From Symsagittifera roscoffensis (Eukaryota > Xenacoelomorpha > Acoela > Convolutidae), in the NCBI RefSeq assembly GCF_963678635.1, contig NC_087064.1, positions 8,719,671 to 8,783,670 on the forward strand: 64,000 nucleotides of DNA, in the 5' to 3' direction. How positions within the stretch are numbered: the first letter of the stretch is position 1; each line of letters opens with the position of its first letter. Both the position numbers and the translations under genes were made by a program. The notes below the pieces were generated by a model that was given only the letters and a program-made list of their open reading frames with translations, did no database searches and was not told the DNA's origin. This document shows positions 19,410-31,400 of the stretch, piece after piece.

Positions 19410-22400
19410 CTGCGCAAACAAAATTAACATACAATGATCAGTTGTCAGGTACAAGTGTGATAGAGGGGACGAGCAAGTGACAGGGTCCCTAATGTAAATG
19501 CAGTGCTTCTAATTCTCCAATTTATTCTAATGCCTCGGTGATATCATAATTAAAGCGTGAAATAAGTTAGCGCATGAGGCAGGTTAACTACGTTGGAGAA
19601 AAACGATCGAGCGGCGTCTGCTGATTAACTTAATTGATATACTTCCTTAGAATACGCGTGATTTAGGACCCCTCTATCACACTTGTCCAAGTTGTAAGAA
19701 GAGCAGAAATAGCTATGTCACAGGGGCGAAGCTGCGCTGCGCAAATACTAGCGAGAACACGATAAAAAAACAGCCCTATAAAGTGAAAAGTAGAAAAGAG
19801 CCTCGAATCAGTGAAAATTCGGCTACGTGTCGCATTCAATCCTGTGATCTAGAAATTATGAGTCCCACACATTAACCAGTCAGCCACGGACGCTTAAAAA
19901 CAACAAAAACACTGGCCACAAATAAAGCAGAGAACATGCTATGAAATTTCCAACGCTACCATCCTTCCTGATTTCCTCAATGTCCATCCTGATTTTAGCA
20001 AAAGTGCCACCAAAATAAGCTTATAGTTAGGTTGAAAAAAGTAGGTTCATACTAATACACTATGCCCGAAATCTCGCACGTGTAATGAAGATAGAAATAC
20101 TGTTTTTCGAAGAGTCAGAGCGCAATTTCATAATTAAATGTATCTATGTAATAAGAAGTAAGAACTAACTTTTGTACAGATATCCCGCAACAGATACTGC
20201 CGTATATTTTTTAACAACCCCGTTTTGAACGACTGCTTTACTCAAACATTAGTTAAAAAGATCAAAAATCAAACGAAACATAGCTAACAGGCAGTTGGAA
20301 AAGAATCAATGACGCAATTGAAAAGAAAAAACTGACATTTAAAAAAAAAAATCTCAACTTTCGAACTTCAAAGAAAAAAAACTGATGCCTTTAAAACTAT
20401 TGGAGTCTCTAGAACAATTGATGACTGTCATTTCTAAGATAAAATTAACCCAATTTGCGAAAACTGAATCAATGGGTAAATTTTTCATTTCACTGGGATA
20501 TCTGAAAATTAAATTCCATTTTCGAAACTAGAAGTCGATCACAATTTTTGTGACCTTTACACTTGCTGTAATAGATGAAAAGTGTAATAGATCAAAAGTC
20601 AAACCGCGAAAAACTAAATTTGAGCCTGAACGGACTTTGAATATTCCTGCAAAAATATCATCGCGACCTACACTAGTGGACAAAATCAAGCGCGAATTCA
20701 TTTTGGTATTGAGCAAGAGGTAATGATCAAAGCTACCCTCTGAGAAATTATCAGTATCTGGTTTCAAAGATTTACCAACATACTCCGGGTCTGAAAATGA
20801 TTTCTTCATCTGCACTAAATTTTTCAAACCACGTAAAATGTCAGAAACATCCAACTATAGTAAAAGTTTCATCCTGACACATTAAATTTTCTCGTTGAAA
20901 CTGTTTCACGCCTGTTCAACAACTTTTTCTACTCTACAACGTTTCGATTCAAAAAATATCGAACATGGAGAAATCTGGCATTTTCAGACCTGGAGTATAT
21001 TTGTAAGTCTTTGAAACCACATACTCATAAATTTCTAGAGGGTAGTTCTGATCATTGCCTCTTGGTGTACGTACAAATTTTGCTGAAAACCGAAGTGAAC
21101 TTTGTCCGCATTGGAGATTGAAAACAGGCATTTAAAAGAGTAAAAAGCTGAATTTTTGCTTAATTTTGTGCTTTAATGTGTATATAAGAGTCTGAACTAC
21201 GTTCATCGACTCTTACAAAAGATACCTAGAGTAGAGAAAATTAATTTCATAAGTACCTTCAGATCGCCTCGAATCCCGAGTTAGTCCTGCTTCAATAATG
21301 TGCAACTTCTGAAATAAAATAAGAAATTATCTTATCTCGAACTAAAATAAAAAAAAGCGCAATTCCATTCTGCGTAAACCACGCGCAAATCTAAGATTTT
21401 CTCGAGAGGGGAAGTTGCAAAAAAATGTCGGCCTTTTTTGGGTCGACCAAATTAATTTTCCGAGCTCCCCAAAAACTACATTTAGCGGGGCAGGTGAGTA
21501 TTTGGCTGGCTCTCCTCAAAATTAGCATACATCGGCTCTAAAAACACCTTAAGATAATTTTTAGAGCCAATCAGCGAAAAATAGATATCGCGCATTTGTA
21601 CCCCCAAAGGTCTTTAACATCCCTTGTCCTCCTAAATCCACCACTGGCCTCAACTATATTGGGTCAGTTATGTTGCAATTCCGTTTTAAGATCTTGAAAG
21701 TATTGATATGCAACAAGCTGCTGCTACACTTGCATAAACAATCAATACTTCATCAATTTTCTTCAACCATTTCAAAATTATAATTTCCAGATTTATGATT
21801 TTGAAACAAAACTAACCGTGAACCATACTCGCAGACAGATGGCAATTGCCGTGATTGGACACGACAAATTAGCCAATAGGAGTAAGCCCGAAAATTCAAT
21901 CGACCAATCAGAAGCCAGCAGGAAGAGCAACACTGGTTGAAGAAGCAACAAGAAGCATAAAGAGACCCATACAACTCCCACTTTGCTGAAAAACAAGAGG
22001 TGCGATATTTTTTTCGAACTAAATTTTAACTGTTTTAGAACTAAGATCTTCTCATTCAGAAATTACATGCCGAAAAAAAACTATTTTTAGTAACAACTAA
22101 AATTGAAAAAGATACGGAAAGAAACTAATATGAATTTAACCTGAATAGAATAGTTTTATAGAAAAAAGGAAGTAATTATTTAGCCATTATGTTCACATAA
22201 AAACTTAACTGTAAAAATTTTGTTTAAAAGTCGAGTATATTACGTGACTTCTGATAAAGTATAATTTTTGTAGCACCGATTCGATTGGACTCCAATGCAG
22301 GTGCCAACTCAGAGCAACTTCAATAAAAAACAAGCTAGGGAGCGATAAAACGTGGAAACTTTTCAATTTATTTCAAATTATAAATTATAGCCAATCGAAG

Positions 22401-25400
22401 ATTGGAAAAGAGTAATGAATACAAGTAAACATCAAAAAACAATGAATTTCTTGAAAAATCTCAACTTTCGAATTAAAAAAAAAACATGCCCTGTAAGCTC
22501 TTTGAATTTCTAGAACCATTTATGTTATTATTGGCGCTTTTTTAGTAACATGAACCCAACTAGAGAAAACTGGATCAATACGTGATCTTTTTATTCCACT
22601 GGAAATCTTAAAATTAAATTCCACTTACGAAACTAAAAAATCGTTTGTTTTAGCGCCATTTCCACGTTCGTAATAAGATATTAATATTTACGTCACTTTC
22701 AGCAGACGAATTTCAATTGAACTGAAAATATGCATATGTAACTGAGTGCATTCATAAATGCATCAATATGTATGAATGCACATCTGTAGTAATTAGAAAC
22801 TTCTTTAAAAAAAAACAAAAAAAATCAGCAAGATATCTATATCAGATTCATCACTACATTCATTACTCTTTAAAAAAAGTTTTCAAAACTTCAAGACAAT
22901 CTGTCTCGACATTTATGAAGATTTTAACATAATTTTTGAAAATATTGAAAACCATAAAAATCATATCTCGGAAATGGAAAGGATTCGAGCAACCACAGTT
23001 GGAAACCAAACTGGCAACTTTTAAATTTTGCGAAGTTTTCAGACCTTAGTTTTGTGATAACTTTTGAAAAAATCATAAAGAGCGTCATGTTTCGGAAGCT
23101 TAAAGGACTTGAGCATTCATATTTAGAGGCAAGAATTGAAAGTACAAAAATAATCCTGACTGCACCTCACTGTAGGGTTACAAGTTTTAAACTTTGTCGT
23201 TGGTCATTCAAACCTCGAAAATGAGCCTTTTCTCAAAATTTCAAGACAATCGGTTCCGACATTTGGCTTTAACCTGAATAAAGATCTTAAGTTGAATTTT
23301 TTCCAGATTTCTGGTTTCAGAACGGCCAAAAAGGCAAAAGTTTACTATTTTTTCGCAGGATTCGTAAATATTTCCATATCTTTTTAACTACGAGCTCCTG
23401 GAATGTGAAATTTTGGCTTTGGAATTACAACCATGTACTACACCCCCGATAGCATGTTTGTACGTGTATAAATCTTCGGACTTAAAATAAATTTTTCATT
23501 TTTCTAACTTTTAGAACTTTTTGAAAGATTCGAAAAAACGTCAAAATCTCCTAAACTAAGAGCTTTCGGGTGACGGAGTTTTGGGAAACGTATCGCAACC
23601 CTAAAATAAACTCCTGCTAGCATGCAAGTAAGGTTGAAATAGTCAAAAAAATTAATAATGCTTTTTTTTCAAGTTTTCGAACTTTTGAACAATTTGTAAA
23701 ATCGTCCGTATCTTCTAAATTAGGAGCTTCTGGAAAGTGAAGTTTTGGCAATGAAATCACAACCCTAAACTTTACCCGCGTTATGATGCACTTAACGGTT
23801 TTAAATTTGGAATAGATTTTTGAATTTTTCTCTAGGTTTTTAGAATTATTGAAAAACTCGTAAAAATGTCCATACTTTCTGAGCTACGAGCTTTAATGAT
23901 GAATTTTGGCATTGAAAGTGCAACCCTAAAACACATCACCGTTTGCATGCAACCACGGTTGCAAACCGTTTTTTAGCTCAAAAGTTAAAAGAAAAAAGAA
24001 TTCCCTTTCAAACCAAATCAATTGTAGAAAACAAGGAGGTTCTGTTTTGACAGCAAAAATAAGGTATAAGTCTCTATTTTAATTAAAAGACTATCTGAAT
24101 GTTGTGCCGGACATTATGATCTCTCAAAAAATTATAGTAAAACTTGACAAAATTTTCCAAAAGCAACTTATTTTGTTTTTTTTTTGCTTATTTTAATCAT
24201 TACAGATTTTGCACTCATTTACTTTTTTTGCTAAATTTACTTATTACCGATTTTGCGTGCAAGGTTTAGATTCGTATATCATTTAGTTGATTCTTGATTA
24301 CCTCTTTTGATGTTACGCCTATGTTTACATCTTACATTCAAGATGTGAGATGTAAAATCATAACATGAAAAGAATTAGGCAAGAATCAACTGTTCTTTTC
24401 TTATGGTTTTCTCTTACAGTTTCGTTTTAAACGCATTTCGTAAATTGAACAAAGTTTCGTCTAGTCGATACTGCTTCTTCAATTTTTCTTTTCCACGTGA
24501 CTAATCGCATATTATTTTTTTCTGCTGTCTATCTAAATTTGATTTTGAGGTGCAGCCAGAGACATTCATTCGAGATTGATAAATTGCTGTTTTGTAGCTT
24601 TTGTCGACATTTTCCCGTTTTTTTTTCGAAAAATGAGATAAAATTTGCGCAATTATTTTTCACATATTGGACGTGATACTTGAATTGCAATCATTTTGAT
24701 CACATACATATGAAATGTTGATTTCTTTTTAAAAATCTTTCCTTTGAAATTGGATGCAGAGCGCAATTTCATAATTTAATGTATCTATGTAATAAGAAGT
24801 AAGAACTGACTTTTGTACAGATATACCCCAACAGATACTGCCGCTTATTTTTTAACAACCTCGTTTTGAACGACTGCTTTACTCAAACATTTTTCATTTT
24901 TCTAACTTTTTGAAAGATTCGAAAAAACTAAGAGCTTTCGGGTGACCGAGTTTTGGGAAACGTATCGCAACCCTAAAATAAACTCCTGCTAGCATGCAAG
25001 TAAGGTTGAAATAGTCAAAAAAATTAATAATGATTTTTTTTCAAGTTTTCGAACTTTTGAACAATTTGTAAAATCGTCCGTATCTTCTAAATTAGGAGCT
25101 TCTGGAAAGTGAAGTTTTGGCAATGAAATCACAACCCTAAACTTTACCCGCGTTATGATGCACTTAAGGGTTTAAAATTTGGAATAGATTTTTGAATTTT
25201 TCTCTAGGTTTTTAGAATTATTGAAAAATTCGTAAAAATGTCCATACTTTCTAAGCTACGAGCTTTAATGATGAATTTTGGCATTGAAAGTGCAACCCTA
25301 AAACACATCACCGTTTGCATGCAACCACGGTTGCAAACCGTTTTTTAGCTCAAAAGTTAAAAGGAAAAAGAATTCCCTTTCATTTATTTCTTACCGATTT

Positions 25401-28400
25401 TGCGTGCAAGTTTTAGATTCGTATATCATTTAGTTGATTCTTGATTACCTCTTTTGATGTTACGCCTATGTTTACATCTTACATTCAAGATGTGAGATGT
25501 AAAATCATACCATGAAAAGAATTAGGCAAGAATCAACTGTTCTATTTTTATGGTTTTCTGTTACAGTTTCGTTTAAACGCATTTCGTAAATTGAACAAAG
25601 ATTCGTCTAGTCGATACTGCTTCTTCAATCTTTCTTTTCCACGTGATTAATCATATATATATTTTTTTCTGCAATCTATCTATATTTGATTTTGAGGTGC
25701 AGCCAGAGAAGTTCATTCGAGATTGATAAATTGCTGTTTTGAAGCGTTTGTCGACATTTTCCCGTTTTTTTTTCGAGAAATGAGATAAAATTTGCGCAAT
25801 TATTTTTCACATATCGGACGTGATACTTGAATTGCAATCATTTTAATCACATATATATGAAATGTCAATTTCTAATTTTAGATCTTTCCTTTGAAATTGT
25901 ACGCAAAGTTTTGATAGATTTAAGCAAAACAACTGTTTGTCTTGCTTAAATCCTTCGTTCTAACTTTGTAATCCTGCATTGTAATTTCGCTTCATTTTGC
26001 TGACATTCAAGTTTCTTTTTTTTTGTTTAAATACAGGTAAATCAATTTTCAGAAAATTCACCTTATACGTACAAAAAAAACAACAGAATGCCTATAAGGT
26101 GTTATTCATTTATAAATAATTGAAAATAATTTGATGTATTTCGTTATCTAATTCAGTTTTTTAATATGCTATTGTAAACAACTTTTTTCATCCGTTTGTT
26201 TTTTCTTTCACAAAACTATTTCATAAACGCCATTCCCTCTCAGCCAAGGACGCTTAACGACAGTTAAACACTAGCCGCATGTAAAGCAGACAACAGATGC
26301 TTTCAAATTTTCAATGCTACAGATGGCGATCATAGCAAAATGAGCATTTTTTGCCAGTTAGGTTGGAATAAAGTAGAGTCATAATAACACGCTACGCTCG
26401 CTAATGTAAACATTCAGGTTCAATTCACAGTTTCTTCCCATCTTTTTTGTTGAAATAAAGTTTTTTGACGCTAAAAAAACACGAATAAAAAAATTCAGCT
26501 CCGCATTGAATTAAAAACATAACCAGCAAACAGTAGGAAAAGTGTCAACGACCTCCAGTAAGACAAAAAATATTCATTTTTTGAAATTTGAAGAACTATC
26601 ATATCACTTTGAGTTTCAAGATCTTGAATATTTCCAAGATCAACTCTTTTTTCATTAGAGAAAACTCAATGAATAGAAGATTTTTTATTCCACTGGGAAA
26701 CCCAAAAAAACGCACTTTCAAACCTTAAACATGTTCACGTTTGTGGAAGCCATTCCCGCTGTCTTAACTGGAGAGCGTAATTTGCACTCCTTTAGCAAAT
26801 GAATTTGAAATCAACTGGAAAAGAAATCGAAACCAAACCGTAAATTATTGCCTTCATCACGTTCATTACCGTGAAATTAATTTGGAGTCATCATTTTTTC
26901 GACATTGGGCACAATTGAACAGGAATATGACTATGAGCTGTAAAACAAAGAAAGGGTTAATAATTGATTATCTTTAAAAAATAAAACATAATAATTAATT
27001 AGTTTCACTTACAAGGAAAATGATTATAGGGATTGCGAATGGACCAAGTACTTCAGTTGACGCCTGAATCCAGCAAAAGGTGAAAACCCTAAATATATTC
27101 AACATACCGTCAGAAAAGTGTCCAGCTAGAAAAATGGTAATCAAACTTTTCCATTTTCGAGATTCATAGAACAAATTACATTTTATTTCTCTTTGGACTT
27201 CAAGAATCTCGGATGATTGACCGACCAAAAACCTACCAAACAGAAACTTTTGAAAAATCAGCTAGAAGTCATTTATTGAACAAGCTTATGTCAATTTTTT
27301 TTTATAAAACTAACCCAATTAGAGAAAACTGAAGCAGCTGATAACTTTTCATTCTGAAAAAAAAAATTATGCCAAAAAATTCAAAAATCATAATCGCAAC
27401 TACCTCAAGCATGGTTTGCGCCATTTACACTTTTTTTAGAAGAGCCCAACTTGCTTTCTAGTTATAAACAAGCTGAAGTTGACTTGAAAAACAATCAAAA
27501 GTCAAGTTCCTCAAGTGAAACAAAACAAGACTAACCGGTTCTGCGCAAGTAGCACAGAATGGTCGGACCACCATAATCAATTAAAAAATTGTTTCGATTT
27601 ATCCGAATTGATGTTCCATTTAGCTAAATTTGGAGACTAATGAAACTCTCTTAAAAATGATAATTTCAGTCCAACTTATCTCGACACAGAGAAAACTGGC
27701 CTGAAACTTCACTGAAGGAAAAAGGCTATAAAAATAATTTTAGAGTACTGGATCAAATATTACTTACTTGAGGCGTTCAATTGCTGTGAAAGACGACGCG
27801 ACTCCAAATACGACAATAGTGAACACAATGCTGAACACTGAAAACAAATAAAAGCTTATGAGACAACTTCAGGTCAGTGAGAAAACCTTTTCACATAATG
27901 ATTACGATTTTTACGATGATTCGGACTAAAATTATTCGGCATCAACTTTCCACACAGGTGGAGCGGAGCTTCACATTACTTGCATCTTGACAAAAAATCC
28001 AAAATCAAAATGTGAGAAACTTTCTTACATTGGACAATAAAAACTCCGATGCAATAGGAGACGTGCAAGCATAAATCTATCAGACCACCAGAGTAAAATA
28101 TCAAAAAAGCAAGGTATTTTTTCTAAAAAACATTTTCTTGGAAAGGTTTGAACACAGGCAAAGCTGCAGCTTTGCAAACACGAGCGAAAGCGGCAAATAT
28201 CCAGGAGCTTTAAAATGAAGAAACCTCAAATTTTACTTGTAACCTAGGGCAGAGCCCAGAATATTCCGACTACCTGTTAATCCATCTCGAACGAATAGAT
28301 TTTGGGGAAAATATTCAAAACTATCAATTTTGGAAAATTTCAAAGATCGAGTGTGAAAAATTGAGTCGTACGAAACTATTACCACCGATAAGCTAGCCTC

Positions 28401-31400
28401 AATTCAATTCGGAACGATTTTGTTTTGCCAGATAACTCGCCATGCATAAATAATTCGTGTTACGATTTCAGGATATGAATAAAATCTACGAAGCGCGCAT
28501 AAATTAGTCCAGAGCATTGCCAAATTGGCAATTTTAAAACTCTGAGGTAAAAAATCTTCTTAAATTTGATCTCAGGGGTCGACATCTTCAATTGGGCATA
28601 TTTTTTTTGCTACAAAATAGATCGCCGAAAATTGCCTAAATAAAAAATCACACCAAGCATAAATATTCCGTTTTCTTCCTAAGTCGAAACAATAACATAA
28701 ATGCAACCACACTTACTTTGAATGTAATAAATTATAAAGTATTAAACCAAATTGCGTATGAATTGAGCTTTTTAAAAATCTGGCGAAGTAATTTGAGTAG
28801 GAAACATTCTGACATGGGATTTAAGTTATTTTGCTGTTGTAAGAAAAAAATAGTTTTTTTTTCCGGTTCAATCGATGAATTAAAAAATCATTATTAACTG
28901 TGTTAGCTTATTACTGATCAAATGTAAAAGCACTTGGGATTATAATGCGAATGTAGCCTACCGATTCGAAAGAGCCACCAAAAATAGCACATTTTTGCGA
29001 GCTAGGTTGGAAAAAAAAGTTGCATCGCACTATCACTCAAGTAAACACATGGTCAACAACATAAAAAGATAGTTTTATTGAAAAAAAAAAACGGCTTATT
29101 GAACCATATAAAAACACCCATTTAAATATGTGAACAAAGCCGACAAAAATTTGACCAAAAGGTATATTCGAAAATTTCAGAATAAGTCATTAAGCAATAT
29201 TTAAAAAAAGTCGATAAGAAAACCCGGCAAATACTGAAGAAAATAATTTTAGTCCACGCCATAGAAAAAGTCTTGATATTTTTACTACCATCAAAAGAAA
29301 GTGTATTGTGCATAATTTATATAACGCTTGCTAATTCCATGCGTAAATAATGAGACACCGCCAAATTAACAGTTCAATCGAATATAAGCTGGCAATAATT
29401 TTAACCAAAAAGCAAAGAGCCAAAAAAAAATCATTCCATTTTTCTTGGACAGAAAACAACTCAGTATATAAATATCCATTAGAGCCGACTTAATTATAAA
29501 AAAGTACAAAAATATACACAAAAAAGTTATCGCAAGAGTATAAACTATCAGGAAAAAAATTCAAAAAAGCGAGTTACTTTGCAAAACAATTCCGGTTGCG
29601 ATTCGAATCACAAACCTGGATCGAACAAAGCAGAAAATTTAACCTCATATCAACTGACAATTGTACATTCGGCTTTTAACCAAGTTGATGAAAAAAGTGT
29701 CATTCAAAAAGTTTCAAAAAAGACGGTAACCGTGTTTAAAATTGAATCAGCTGCTTTAACAGTAACGTTAAAAAGATAACTGTAACGGCGGACTTGAAAA
29801 ATTGGCAATTTAAGACAGAGACGACGCTGCACTTCGGTAAAACAAGCCGCTACTTCGATTAAAATGGCAGACCGGAGCTTTGAAATAGACAAAATAAGTC
29901 AAGCAAGCATTTGAAAAAGTTCGCTCTACGGGATTCGACCCATCGACTAGTTGGAGCCTAATGTCTTAATAGACAATTAAAGAAAGCTTTTATTGCAAAA
30001 AGCACAAAATCAACATCCAAAACTAGTTTTGTTTTCTAGTACATTTAAGTTTTTTTAAAAAACCTTAAGGTCCAAATATAAGTAAATTTTCATACAATAG
30101 TCACTCGGTCGCTTTTTGCTCGAAAATAGACGAAAACTCAAAAAATGCATTTTGATTTTTCTCGACACTGGAAAATTTGTCGGAAATGATTTAATGTCGT
30201 TCAAATCATGACTGAAAGGGCTTTAATATGATATATCTCTCAACCCAGACTGGTGATTATTTGTGGTACCTGATTTTGCGAGAAAAAGAAGAAAATAAAT
30301 CACCCGAATACAAAGTTCCTCCCCACATTTTTACTCTGCCGATCTTCAGTGAGCATTAGTGTTATAGTAATATTCTTTTTTCTAATCTAGGTCGCAAATA
30401 TTGGTGCCACTTTACGGCTTTTGGATAGCAAACTTACTAATAGGGAGTGCCAATTTGAGCATTATGGAGTGTGTATTGGAGATGAGGTCCAGAATCGGTG
30501 CGAAGAGAATGAGGAACCAGCTAGATGAGAGGAAGAAGTTCTCGACTGTGAAGCCAACAGATACATCCAGCTAAACATACAAATAGATACTTTCATTACC
30601 ATCTGCTCACTACAAAGATTCTAGAATTTTGACGCTGAATGCGAAGTTGCACTTCAAGCAAGCAAGCAGCAAAAACGGTATAAAAACCCCAAAAATCATC
30701 AAAAACAATAACAAGCCAGAGAAAGAACATAGTCAACAGTCAGCAATCAAATGTCAACAAAATCAAGGAGACTAAAAAAGATACACTTCCTTTTTTTTTT
30801 TTAGAAAACTCTGAATTTCAAAAAATATGTTGAAAACTCTGAATTTCTAATAATTTCAGAGTGAGGTTTTCTAATAAAACCAGCCCAAATTTAGAAAACT
30901 TGATCAACAGAATAATTCTTTATTCCGCTGTCTGAAAAGTATAATTCCTTTCGAAACTAGAATCAATCATACTTTTTCGCGCCATTTGTAAATCTAATAA
31001 ATTAGAATTGAATTATAAATGAAATCAAATATCATACCACTACAAGTTGAGCATAAAAGACTATCTAAAAAAATCACTACGACCTTCACTACAATCAATG
31101 ACAGCTAATACATGAAAAATCTGCTATATACCTACGACAATGGCAAATCAACAGCAATATCTACTGCATCATAGACAAACTTGAGCTACTTTACTAGACC
31201 CCTTAGCTGCGCATATCATATAAAAAAAATAGCCAACAGAGTTGGAAAAGAGTCAAATGAACTCAAATGTTTATTAATGAACTCAAATAAACAAAAAAAT
31301 ACTGACTTTATTTTTGTTTGAAAAACTAAACTTTCGATTTAAAAATAGATAAAACTAGCCCAATTTGAGAAAACTCGATCAGTAGAAAAACTTTATATTT

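Noticed and set aside
20528-20854. 108-codon minus-strand frame with exon-like start and a GTAGGT donor
   Set aside because: Its middle is the reverse complement of the alternative terminal exon and the rest is R1; its phases do not fit between exons 10 and 11.
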